This document shows, in pieces, positions 17,699 to 26,114 of a stretch of 64,000 nucleotides of DNA; the first letter of the stretch is position 1, and the number at the start of each line of letters is the position of its first letter. A program made the translations under genes and the position numbers. The stretch is from CAZNLH01 sp964573995. GTDB taxonomy: Bacteria > Gemmatimonadota > CAZMKB01 > CAZNLH01. Where the stretch lies: positions 1-64,000 of the forward strand of contig CAZNLH010000013.1 in the NCBI GenBank assembly GCA_964573995.1, given 5' to 3'. Under the pieces are notes generated by a model that worked only from the letters and a program-made list of their open reading frames with translations, was not told where the DNA came from and did not search any database.

Positions 17699-18121
17699 TC
17701 AGTCGATGTTGGTGTGCTGCAGGTTCCCTACCTCATTAATGGTCCAGATATCATTAACACCGTCGTTGTCGATATCTCCGGACGCCTGTGCCACAAACGC
17801 CGTGCCGCTTGCACTCGTGACCGAATAAGAGTATCTCGTGGTCCCCTTGGGATAAAACCCAAGTTCCGCCCACCCGGTTGTTCCGTCATAAGTTCCCGGG
17901 GCAAGGGCCGATGAAGGCATTACGTACGTGTCACTCTCGGCGCGGTATGCCTCCTCCAGGGTCCACAACTCACCGAGATTGGACTTGGCTTCCGTGGTCT
18001 TCGCCCGCTTTTGCATCCCGATGAAATTGGGAATGGCGATCGCGGCCAGGATGCCGATAATCGCAACCACGATCATGAGTTCGATAAGAGTAAAGCCCTT
18101 TTCTCCATGGCGATATTTCAT
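17699..18121 (-). CDS. pilA: Type IV major pilin
   Basis: A 140-residue prepilin. The leader MKYRHGEKG is cut after Gly, leaving FTLIE with Phe+1 and Glu+5, then the hydrophobic assembly helix (MIVVAIIGILAAIAIPNF). The globular domain ends with an Asp-rich loop, GDIDNDGVNDIWTI, of the calcium-loop type common in pilins of deltaproteobacteria and relatives. I chose ATG 18121 because AAGGAG lies about 7 nt upstream and the longer frame adds no pilin-like sequence. A consensus-like sigma-54 promoter precedes it and a hairpin terminator follows, so it is probably transcribed alone and strongly. Confidence 0.95.
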   Translation of the reverse strand: MKYRHGEKGFTLIELMIVVAIIGILAAIAIPNFIGMQKRAKTTEAKSNLGELWTLEEAYRAESDTYVMPSSALAPGTYDGTTGWAELGFYPKGTTRYSYSVTSASGTAFVAQASGDIDNDGVNDIWTINEVGNLQHTNID

Positions 18122-18195
18122 CTCCCGGCTCCTTTCCATGAGATTGAAAATCAGCGGATGACACCTACCGAACAACGCCTCGACTGAACAATCAC

Positions 18196-18211
18196 AGCAA
18201 ACGACATGCCA
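18196..18211 (-). promoter_or_regulatory. Sigma-54 promoter of pilA
   Basis: TGGCATGTCGTTTGCT matches the -24 (TGGCAY) and -12 (TTGCW) consensus with GG and GC 10 nt apart. The predicted start near 18185 gives a leader of about 64 nt to ATG 18121. The adjacent PilR-like activator fits the known PilR/sigma-54 control of pilin. Confidence 0.82.
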
Positions 18212-18369
18212 GTGATGACCGGGCCTGCAATGACCTGTCTGCAATCATCCCAATCACTTGCTATGCAAGAGATAATATCCATTGAGACCATATCTGCGCA
18301 TTTGGGACCTAATCCTTCTGAAAGGAAAACAGGTTACTTTTTGCCATAGGGTATGAAAAATATTCTCTC

Positions 18370-20145
18370 TTAATTCATCCCCTGCTCCGGCCCCAAAGCC
18401 ACGCTGTCCCTTCTGCCTTCCATTACAGGTCTTTCAGCGGGGAGAACAAGGGAGAACCTGGCGCCTTCGCCCTTTCGGGAGTTCAACTCGATCTTTCCAC
18501 GATGGGCCTCTGTGATCCGTTGAACTATAGTGAGACCGAGACCGCTTGCCCCCATTTTTGTGGTAAAAAACGGATCGAATGCCCTCTTCATCACCTCCTC
18601 GGAGAAGCCGGGGCCGTCATCCTCAACAAACACCATCCGGTAACCGGTCTGCCCCCGGGAAATTCCCGGAACACCACCATCCCTACTCCGGAATCCAATG
18701 CGGATATTTCCATTACCGGGGATCGATTCGGCCGCATTGATGAACAGGTTCAGGAACGCCTGTTTCAACAACTCGGGATCTCCCCAGACCTCGTCTCTGC
18801 CTCCACCCTGGAACCCCTGGAAATGGAACGTTATCCGTGACGCGATATCCGACCTGACCAGCATCAGCGCCTTAATCTCCCCCAACAACTTCAGGAGATC
18901 TATCTTCTTCCACTCACTCACGCGTATCCTGGAGAATCTCAAAAAATCCTCCAACAAGCCGGCAAGCCTACCCGTCTCAATTTTCAATACACCGAGTATC
19001 CTGCTCCTCTCACCTGGGAGAGCAGGTCCTTCAAGCCGTTCCAAGGACCCCCTCATCCTGTCAAGAGGGCCCCTTATCTCTTGAGCCATGGAAGCAGACA
19101 TCTCGGCCAGTGTCTTCAGGCGAACAGTCTGCCTCGAAAGTGCTTCAACCCTTTTAATCGAGGAAATATCCTGGAAGATAGCCGTCACCCCCATCGCCTC
19201 CCCGCGCATACCCCGTAAGATGGATGTACTGCACCCCAGGTAGATAATCCCCCTGCCGTCCTCACTCTCCATTGATACCTCTCCTCGATGGATGGGGCAC
19301 TCCTCCCTGATAGACCGAACTATCAACTCCCTGATGGGTTCATGGCGGGGATGGAAGACATCCCGGGCGGGCCGTCCTACGATATCCCCTCCCTTGATGC
19401 CAAGGAGATGGATACCCGAAGGGTTGAGGTAAATCAATCTCTCCATGAGATCACAGGTCAACACTCCTGTCGGCAAGTTAAAGAGGATGTCACTGCTCTC
19501 CAGACTGAGGCGCTGCAGTTCCCTCCCAAGGTTCCTCACCTTTTCCCTTGCACGATCCAGCCTCGATATGATGAACCCGATCGCCAGAGCGACGAGATAG
19601 AGGAGCGTAATGGGAAAAAAGACATCGAAGAGAGGATGAGTCGACATCCCGGAAAATGCCGGATTGCCCCCTTCGCCACCGCCAAATAGGGGCCCCTCAC
19701 CCCATAATCTCAAGAGGCCGGCGAGGAGGTATGCCAAGGATGATATCGTGGCCCACATCAAGGCCCCACTTCTCCTTAGAAGGATACCCGCTTCGAGGAC
19801 GAGCAGTATGAACAAGAAGGTAAAGGGACTACCTATAGATCCCGTTGCATCTACAATCGATGTAATCAGCATCAGATCGAAGATCAGGTGCGAGGTGACC
19901 TGGAAGCCGACCGTACGAGGCTGTCTCGCGTAAAGATATTCGAGAATGGAGAATACGGCCGAGATACCGTAGAAGACGAGGAATCGAAAGGAAAGGAACT
20001 GGCTCGAAGGTACAAAGAGGATCGCCATACCCGGGATCAGCACTGCCGACAGTACAATAACCCTCAAGAATACCGCCCACCTCAAGGCTTCATCCAGGGT
20101 GAGGGATTCACCCCTCTCCCGCCTCTTTACTCTTTCTCTCATCAT
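18370..20145 (-). CDS. pilS: PilS-like six-pass sensor kinase lacking the H-box histidine (Gln355)
   Basis: A 591-residue protein with six N-terminal membrane segments (about 20-195), a short coiled coil, a PAS domain (about 215-320), a dimerisation helix and a C-terminal HATPase domain, the PilS layout. The H box reads LAEMSASMAQEIRGPL: Gln355 (codon CAA at 19083-19081) replaces His, and the usual Asn/Thr four residues later is Gly. The ATP site looks complete (N box NLFINAAESIP, G1 VEDDGPGF, F box DPFFTTK, G2 SGLGLTIV). ATG 20145 follows AGAGGAG; a GTG at 20160 is less likely. It lies between pilC and pilA, where PilS is often encoded. It should be unable to autophosphorylate on His. Confidence 0.9.
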   Translation of the reverse strand: MMRERVKRRERGESLTLDEALRWAVFLRVIVLSAVLIPGMAILFVPSSQFLSFRFLVFYGISAVFSILEYLYARQPRTVGFQVTSHLIFDLMLITSIVDATGSIGSPFTFLFILLVLEAGILLRRSGALMWATISSLAYLLAGLLRLWGEGPLFGGGEGGNPAFSGMSTHPLFDVFFPITLLYLVALAIGFIISRLDRAREKVRNLGRELQRLSLESSDILFNLPTGVLTCDLMERLIYLNPSGIHLLGIKGGDIVGRPARDVFHPRHEPIRELIVRSIREECPIHRGEVSMESEDGRGIIYLGCSTSILRGMRGEAMGVTAIFQDISSIKRVEALSRQTVRLKTLAEMSASMAQEIRGPLDRMRGSLERLEGPALPGERSRILGVLKIETGRLAGLLEDFLRFSRIRVSEWKKIDLLKLLGEIKALMLVRSDIASRITFHFQGFQGGGRDEVWGDPELLKQAFLNLFINAAESIPGNGNIRIGFRSRDGGVPGISRGQTGYRMVFVEDDGPGFSEEVMKRAFDPFFTTKMGASGLGLTIVQRITEAHRGKIELNSRKGEGARFSLVLPAERPVMEGRRDSVALGPEQGMN

Positions 20146-20152
20146 TGCTCCT

Positions 20153-21358
20153 CTAACCACCTATTGCGGTGGCCAGCCTGAAGATAGGCATGTACATTGA
20201 TACGACCATTCCACCCACGATAAGTCCGATCCCCACGATAAGGATAGGCTCCAGGATAGATGTGAGGGTCTCTACGGCAACGTCGACCTCTTCTTCGTAA
20301 AAGTCGGCTATCTTCCCGAGCATGCCGTCGAGTTTCCCCGTCTCCTCGCCGACCCGTATCATGTGGACAACCATGGGGGGGAAAACGTTCAGCCTGGACA
20401 ACGGTTCACTGATCGTGTTTCCGGATGCTATGGACGACCTGGAGTTCATTACGGCCTCCTGGACCACTCGATTGCCGGAAGTAGTTGCCGTAATCTCCAT
20501 GGCATCCAAGATTGCAACCCCGCTGCTAAGCAATGTACTTAGTGTCCTTGAAAACCTGGCTATGGATGCCTTTCTGATGAGTTCCCCAATCTTTGGCACC
20601 TCCAGCAAGACCTTGTCGATTCTATACTCTCCCCTGTCGGTCCGATAGTACCTGCGGATAATAGCGATCAGACCAACCAAGGCGCCAAGGAGCCACGGCC
20701 AGGTCCGCATCAAGAAACCGCTGATGTCGACTGTTATCCTGGTCGGCAGCGGGAGGTCGAGGCCCGAAGACTCGAACAACTGGGCGAAAGTCGGAATAAC
20801 AAAGACAAGGAGGAACACGGTGACACACATGGCAATGGACATGACAACCGCGGGGTATATCAACGCACCCTTCACCTTGCGCCGGATGTTGTTGTTCTTT
20901 TCCAGGTAATCGGCCAGACGGAAGAGCACCTTGTCCAGTATCCCACCGGCCTCACCCGCCGCCACCATGTTGATGAACAGGGAGGTAAACACCCTGGGAT
21001 GCTTTGCCAGCGCGTCCGAAAGTGTGCTCCCCGCCTCTATATCGCTGCTGACCTCCTGTACGACCTTGGCCAGGTGCTTGTTCTCCACTTGTGCCCCGAG
21101 TATCTCCAGGCACTGAATGAGCGGGAGGCCGGAATTGATCATAGTGGCGAACTGGCGGCTGAAGACTACCAGGTCCTTCCGCTTCACGCCGGAGCCGATC
21201 GTGGGAAAGGTGACGTCCCTCGACTTGGCCCGTATGGAGAGGACGATAAGGCGCCGACGCCTCAATTGGCCGATTACATCGCGCTCGTGGCGGGCCTCGA
21301 TGACTCCTCCCTGGATATCACCCCTCAGGGTTCGTGCTTTCCAGAGGAATTCTCTCAT
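20153..21358 (-). CDS. pilC: Pilus platform protein PilC
   Basis: Polytopic inner-membrane platform of the pilus machine. The 401-residue protein has two T2SF domains, each with the pattern FSRQFATMINSGLPLIQCLE / FSRTLSTLLSSGVAILDAME, and three membrane segments (about 165-190, 215-235 and the C-terminal PILIVGIGLIVGGMVVSMYMPIF). Its start overlaps the pilT stop (4 nt), and it ends 7 nt before the pilS-like ATG, so pilB-T-C-S form one operon. Confidence 0.96.
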   Translation of the reverse strand: MREFLWKARTLRGDIQGGVIEARHERDVIGQLRRRRLIVLSIRAKSRDVTFPTIGSGVKRKDLVVFSRQFATMINSGLPLIQCLEILGAQVENKHLAKVVQEVSSDIEAGSTLSDALAKHPRVFTSLFINMVAAGEAGGILDKVLFRLADYLEKNNNIRRKVKGALIYPAVVMSIAMCVTVFLLVFVIPTFAQLFESSGLDLPLPTRITVDISGFLMRTWPWLLGALVGLIAIIRRYYRTDRGEYRIDKVLLEVPKIGELIRKASIARFSRTLSTLLSSGVAILDAMEITATTSGNRVVQEAVMNSRSSIASGNTISEPLSRLNVFPPMVVHMIRVGEETGKLDGMLGKIADFYEEEVDVAVETLTSILEPILIVGIGLIVGGMVVSMYMPIFRLATAIGG

Positions 21359-22476
21359 CCCCCCGGTTCCCTTCTAACCGTACTTCCCATGACGGACTCT
21401 TTCATTCCCGCGATTGAACTTCGGATCATCCTTTGCAGTTCATCGGGATCGGGCGAAATCCTTAACGCGTCCTCGAGATGAACTTGGTCCCTCAAGTAGA
21501 GTTCATACAGGGATTGATTCATTGTCCTCATACCGTACCTGCTGCCGGCCTGGATCAGACTGTAGATCTGGTGGACCTTATTGTCCCTGATCATCGAGCG
21601 CACGGCGGTAGTCACGGTGAGTATCTCCGTGGCCAGCACACGTCCCTTGCCGCTCTTCTTCGGGAGCAGTACCTGGGTGATCACGCCTTGCAGGACGAAT
21701 GACAGTTGCGATCGCACCTGAGGCTGCTGGTGGGAAGGGAAGACATCAATAATCCGGTTGATGGTTTGAACAGAGTTGTTCGTATGAAGCGTACCGAAGG
21801 CCAGGTGCCCCGTTTCGGCGACTATCAGCGTGGCCTCTATCGTCTCCAGGTCTCGCAGTTCTCCGATAAGTATGATGTCGGGATCCTGGCGCAGCACGTA
21901 TTTCAAGGCCGTTTGGAAGGATGTAGTGTCCGACCCTACTTCCCTCTGATTTACAATGCATCGCTTGTGCTTATGGATATATTCAATCGGGTCCTCGATC
22001 GTAATTATATGCGCCTGCCGCTCAACATTGATCTTATCTATCATCGCCGCAAGCGTTGTCGATTTCCCCATGCCCGTGGCGCCAGTGACCAGTATCAGTC
22101 CGCTGGAATGTTCCACCATCAGTTCCACCGAGGGAGGCAGTCCGAGTTCGTTCAGTTTGAAGATCTCGAATGGAATCTTCCGAATGGCCACGGCGACACT
22201 CCCCCTCTGGCGAAAGATGTTCGCGCGGAACCTGGCCAGTTTGCTGACGGAAAAAGAGAGGTCGAGTTCGCCCTCCACCTCGAACGTCTTCTTCTGATTC
22301 TCAGTAAGGAAACTGTAGGCAAGTAACTGCGTCTGGTGACTGTCGAGGACCTCCTCTTCCTGACTGTCCACGATCCTCCCGTCAACCCTCAACTTAGGTC
22401 TTTCCCCCACCGTGATGTGTAAATCGGAGGCATCCCTGTCAACCATTTCCTGAAGCAATTTCTTTAGATCTATCAT
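21355..22476 (-). CDS. pilT: Pilus retraction ATPase PilT
   Basis: Hexameric ATPase that depolymerises the pilus. It has 373 residues with Walker A GATGMGKST (132-140), Asp box and Walker B region (QDPDIILIGELRDLET), the His box (GHLAFGTLHTNN) and the PilT-specific retraction signature VRSMIRDNKVHQIYSLIQAG. I chose ATG 22476 (MIDLKKLLQEMVDRDASDLHI), matching other PilT proteins; the AAGGAG directly abutting it is too close, though a GGGGG tract is 9 nt upstream. A TTG at 22530 overlapping pilB is possible but gives an atypical N-terminus. Confidence 0.95.
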   Translation of the reverse strand: MIDLKKLLQEMVDRDASDLHITVGERPKLRVDGRIVDSQEEEVLDSHQTQLLAYSFLTENQKKTFEVEGELDLSFSVSKLARFRANIFRQRGSVAVAIRKIPFEIFKLNELGLPPSVELMVEHSSGLILVTGATGMGKSTTLAAMIDKINVERQAHIITIEDPIEYIHKHKRCIVNQREVGSDTTSFQTALKYVLRQDPDIILIGELRDLETIEATLIVAETGHLAFGTLHTNNSVQTINRIIDVFPSHQQPQVRSQLSFVLQGVITQVLLPKKSGKGRVLATEILTVTTAVRSMIRDNKVHQIYSLIQAGSRYGMRTMNQSLYELYLRDQVHLEDALRISPDPDELQRMIRSSIAGMKESVMGSTVRREPGG

Positions 22477-22526
22477 CTCCTTGAACCCCCGTACTTGTAA
22501 GCCACTACCCTGCAACAGCAATACAT

Positions 22527-24284
22527 TCAATCGAGGGTGGTCTCTTTTAGGACCTCTTCAAGAGTCGTCAATCCAGCCTTTAATTTCGCCAGGCCATCCG
22601 CCCTCAAGGTCATCATACCCTCCTCGATGGCCTTCTCTTTTATCTTCGAACTCGAAGCACTTTGAAGGATCAGGTCCCTGATCCCCTGGCTGATCGGCAT
22701 CACTTCATACAAACCGGTCCTGCCTTTATATCCGGTTCTGTTGCAATCTTCACACCCCTTTCCCCTCAAGAAGTGGTATTCTTCTCCCTCTTCCATGGTC
22801 AATCCGACTTTCTTAAGGGCATCGAGTGGATAATGGGCCTCCTCGGCGCAGTTGGGACACACCTTTCTCACCAATCGCTGGGCCAGGATCAACCGGCATG
22901 CCGTCGCCACCAGGAAGGGTTCGATACCCATGTGAATCAGTCTCACTATGGCACTGGAGGCATCGTTGGTGTGAACGGTACTCAGGACCAGGTGGCCCGT
23001 CAGGGCGGCCTTTGTCGCCACCTGGGCTGTTTCCTGATCGCGTATCTCCCCAACCATTATGATGTTCGGATCCTGCCGCAGGAATGCCCTGAGAGCGCGT
23101 GCGAAGTTCATCCCTATATCCGCATGTACATTGACCTGGTTGATCCCCTCCAGATTATATTCAACCGGGTCCTCTACGGTCATGATATTGACTTCCAATG
23201 TATTGAGTTTGGTCAGAGCGGAATAGAGGGTGGTGGTCTTTCCACTTCCGGTTGGTCCCGTTACCAGGACTATACCGTACGGATTTTTAATCCCTGCAAG
23301 AAATTTCTCGAGGGCCCCTTCCTGAAATCCGAGTCTGGTCAGGTCGAGGGGGAGTTGTTCCTTATCCAGTATCCGCATCACAATCTTCTCGCCGAATATG
23401 GTGGGAACAGTCGATACACGGATATCCACCACGTTCCCGCCGATCCTGGCCTTTATTCTCCCATCCTGCGGCAGCCGGTGCTCCGCGATGTCAAGGTCGG
23501 CAAGGATCTTTACACGGGAAATCAGGGCGGCCTTCAGGCGCACTGGTGGATAGATCATGTCCCTGAGCACCCCGTCGATCCTGTACCTGATGCGAAGCAT
23601 GCTCTCGAAGGGTTCGATATGGATATCGCTTGCGTTCCGCCTTACTGCGTCTGTTATAAGGCCATTGATCAGTTTGACTACCGGGGCCTCCTCGACCTGG
23701 ATCTTCAACTGGTTCAGCCCTATTTCCTCTTCTTCCTCCGTCTCGACGAGTTCCAGGTCCATCACATCGAGATCCTTGATCAACTCATCCAGTATATCCG
23801 GAGTTCGATAGTACTCCTCGATCGCCGACAGGATGGAACTCTCTGGACATACCATCGGCTCTACGTCCATGGAAGTAATAAACTTGATACCATCCAGGGC
23901 GAACACATTGTCAGGGTTCGCCATTGCCACGTAAAGGCGGTTACCTTCCCTCGATATTGGAAGGGCGAGATACTTCCGGGCAATCTCAAATGGGATCATG
24001 GAGACGCATTCGGGATCAATCTCGGAACTCGAGAGATCGATGGCCTTCATGTTGAACTGACGGCCGAGAAACTGCGCGAGCGTAGATTCCGAGATATATC
24101 CGAGCCTGACGAGGTTGGACCCTATCTTTCCACCTTTACGCTTCTGCTCTTCGAGGGCCTTATCGAGCTGCTCGGGCGTGATAAGCCCCTCATTTACTAA
24201 GAGTTGGCCAATGGCGCTCTTTTTCTGGGGTCGCTCTCTTGGAGCCCTCTGACGATCGGTCCGCTCCCTGAAATTTATTCTCAT
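22527..24284 (-). CDS. pilB: Pilus extension ATPase PilB
   Basis: Hexameric ATPase for pilus assembly. The 585-residue protein opens with an MshEN/GSPII_E N-terminal domain (about 25-160), followed by the N2 domain and the motor domain: Walker A GPTGSGKT (343-350), Asp box VEDPVEYNLEGINQ, Walker B/RDQETA and His box GHLVLSTVHTNDA. The zinc-binding tetracysteine (CPNC...CEDC) typical of PilB/GspE is present near 485-525. ATG 24284 begins the pilB-T-C-S operon behind a candidate sigma-54 promoter. Confidence 0.96.
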   Translation of the reverse strand: MRINFRERTDRQRAPRERPQKKSAIGQLLVNEGLITPEQLDKALEEQKRKGGKIGSNLVRLGYISESTLAQFLGRQFNMKAIDLSSSEIDPECVSMIPFEIARKYLALPISREGNRLYVAMANPDNVFALDGIKFITSMDVEPMVCPESSILSAIEEYYRTPDILDELIKDLDVMDLELVETEEEEEIGLNQLKIQVEEAPVVKLINGLITDAVRRNASDIHIEPFESMLRIRYRIDGVLRDMIYPPVRLKAALISRVKILADLDIAEHRLPQDGRIKARIGGNVVDIRVSTVPTIFGEKIVMRILDKEQLPLDLTRLGFQEGALEKFLAGIKNPYGIVLVTGPTGSGKTTTLYSALTKLNTLEVNIMTVEDPVEYNLEGINQVNVHADIGMNFARALRAFLRQDPNIIMVGEIRDQETAQVATKAALTGHLVLSTVHTNDASSAIVRLIHMGIEPFLVATACRLILAQRLVRKVCPNCAEEAHYPLDALKKVGLTMEEGEEYHFLRGKGCEDCNRTGYKGRTGLYEVMPISQGIRDLILQSASSSKIKEKAIEEGMMTLRADGLAKLKAGLTTLEEVLKETTLD

Positions 24285-24376
24285 CTTACCAGTCCACTCC
24301 CGGATTTCTAAGATATGCCATGGGGCCTGATTGATCCGACACGCCCAAAGATATTAAGGGCATCGCTGGTTGAATA

Positions 24377-24392
24377 AGCACGTTCCATGCCA
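24377..24392 (-). promoter_or_regulatory. Candidate sigma-54 promoter of pilB operon
   Basis: TGGCATGGAACGTGCT: a full -24 box and a near-consensus -12 box (GTGCT for TTGCT) with GG-N10-GC spacing. The start would be near 24365, about 80 nt before ATG 24284. Its -24 half is identical to that of pilA. Confidence 0.65.
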
Positions 24393-24519
24393 CGGAGGAG
24401 GCTGTAACGGACTGATCTGGAGGGTACTACGCTGTGAAGAGGCCTGCGAAGGTGAATCGAGGCGAAATAATTATCTTTGTAAGGAAATTTTTTCCATCTG
24501 CAGTTCCATATCCGTTTGA

Positions 24520-25185
24520 TCAGGGATCCGAATTTCCTGCGCCAAGGACCAGGTAAGCACTGAGTCTCTTCAAGCGTTCCTCTCCGATGCCTTGCACACG
24601 CTTAAGGTCTTCAAGGGAGTCGAATGGCCCATTCGCCTCTCTCTCGGCCACTATCCTTGCCGCCAGGACTACGCCGATCCCTGGAAGAGATTCCAGTTCC
24701 CGCACCGTAGCCCCATTGATATCGACCTTTCGGGGACGTCCATGGGCCTGAGGTCCCTCATTATCCTCTAGAGGACGGATATACTCAATCAATTTACTAA
24801 GGGTCCTTTCACCCAAGCCTGGAATCGCCAGCAGTTCCCCCCCGGCACGGAATCCCCCAATTCGTTTCCTCTCCTCGACTATCTTGGCCGCCATTTGAGG
24901 TCCAATGCCCGGAATGGCGCTCAATTCCCAGGGTTCCGCCCGGTTCAGATCGATGGGGAATTTCACCTCTGACGCCCTCTCCCGCATGCGCCTCATCTCC
25001 ATAGAGCGCTCCAGGAGGTTTGCAACGGTCATGGAATCGGCGGGTTCAAGGGTGCCAAGGTCCAGCGCGCTCCCATTGGAACGACGGCCTGTCCCCTCGT
25101 AGAGTCGCACCCCGTTGACCACCAGGAAGAGGAGGGCAAGAAAAAAGACTGCCTTTCTCTCCCTCGTGGTGAAAATGGACTTCAC
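24520..25185 (-). CDS. ComEA-like DNA-binding protein with two helix-hairpin-helix modules
   Basis: A 221-residue protein with an N-terminal membrane anchor (AVFFLALLFLVVNGVRLYEG, about 12-31) and two ComEA-type HhH units, IDLNRAEPWELSAIPGIGPQMAAKI (about 77-101) and VDINGATVRELESLPGIGVVLAARI (about 152-176). Single-module ComEA proteins bind incoming DNA in the periplasm during transformation; two modules in tandem are less common. The GTG start at 25185 follows GAGGAGGTATCGCC and overlaps the peptidase stop. Sitting just upstream of the pilus locus, it makes DNA uptake plausible, but no comEC or dprA is in view. Confidence 0.82.
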   Translation of the reverse strand: MKSIFTTRERKAVFFLALLFLVVNGVRLYEGTGRRSNGSALDLGTLEPADSMTVANLLERSMEMRRMRERASEVKFPIDLNRAEPWELSAIPGIGPQMAAKIVEERKRIGGFRAGGELLAIPGLGERTLSKLIEYIRPLEDNEGPQAHGRPRKVDINGATVRELESLPGIGVVLAARIVAEREANGPFDSLEDLKRVQGIGEERLKRLSAYLVLGAGNSDP

Positions 25186-26114
25186 GGCGATACCTCCTCG
25201 ATAGCCCTGAGGACGACCGACCCGACCGCCCGCAGGCTTTCACCCTCACACTTGTCCGGCGTGTCCTCGGTTGTATGCCAATACGGATAGTCGAAGTCGA
25301 TCACATCTATACACCGGATTCCCGCCTGCAGGAGCGGGACATGATCGTCCAGGATTGCCTGCCTTCCCACCGGTACGAATATATCCCCAAGTCCCATATC
25401 ACGGGCAAGATCCCAGAACCGCTTCACGGTCTCGGGACTCCTGTTGAGAGAATACAACTCCTGGTAAATCTGCAGGTCGCGATCGCCGACCATGTCGAGC
25501 AGGATTCCAAAGAGTGGACGATATGCCCTGTTCTTCGAGGCAAACCGCCTGGAACCGAAGAACATACTGTCCATGTCCTTGCCATAATCTTCACCGTCGA
25601 AAAAGACCAGGTCCACCCCGACCTTGGGACGGTGTAACGAGAAGATACGGGCAAGTTCTAATAATACCGCCACCCCGGATGCTCCATCATTCGCGCCGGC
25701 AATCGGTTCCCCCCGCTTCCCTGGATCGGGATCCCTGTCAGCCACCGGCCTGGTGTCGTAGTGAGCGCAAACGAGGACCCTCTGAGTGGCCTCGCGGTTG
25801 AACCTTGCGATGTAGTTCCTGAATTCCGGCAGGTCTCCTCCCTCTTCATCCACAGAAAAGGCATCCGTCTCAACCGTGTCCGAATATGCCTTAAGGAGGC
25901 CTAACAGCCACTCCTCCATCAATCGATGCTGGTCTGTCCCCGGCACGCGAGGCCCGAACCCGCACTGTTTTACGAGGTACCCGAACGCGTTTTCACCGTC
26001 GAATTTCGAGGATGATTCCCCAGTGCAACCCGGCGACTGCAGGATGAATCCCGCCAGGATCAAGGCCCCGAGACCTATCCCCGCAGCCGTCTTTAGAAAA
26101 GGAATTGCATCCAT
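25182..26114 (-). CDS. M28-family peptidase / glutaminyl-cyclase-like lipoprotein
   Basis: A 310-residue exported protein. A hydrophobic N-terminus ends in SPGC (about residue 30), a plausible lipobox. Zinc-site signatures of the M28/glutaminyl cyclotransferase fold are visible: CAHYDTRP, GANDGASGVAVLLELAR, FFDGEDYG, LDMVGD and the C-terminal YPYWHTTEDTPDKC. These could support N-terminal pyroglutamate formation or aminopeptidase activity. ATG 26114 lies 22 nt inside the end of sprA, and its stop overlaps the next gene, so the three are one operon. Coupling to sprA suggests a role in processing exported surface proteins, which is inference. Confidence 0.82.
   Translation of the reverse strand: MDAIPFLKTAAGIGLGALILAGFILQSPGCTGESSSKFDGENAFGYLVKQCGFGPRVPGTDQHRLMEEWLLGLLKAYSDTVETDAFSVDEEGGDLPEFRNYIARFNREATQRVLVCAHYDTRPVADRDPDPGKRGEPIAGANDGASGVAVLLELARIFSLHRPKVGVDLVFFDGEDYGKDMDSMFFGSRRFASKNRAYRPLFGILLDMVGDRDLQIYQELYSLNRSPETVKRFWDLARDMGLGDIFVPVGRQAILDDHVPLLQAGIRCIDVIDFDYPYWHTTEDTPDKCEGESLRAVGSVVLRAIEEVSP

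Noticed and set aside
22662..24200. A 512-codon open frame on the plus strand opposite pilB
   Set aside because: It is a shadow of pilB, whose family motifs are unambiguous; the opposite frame shows no family pattern and has no proper start signal.
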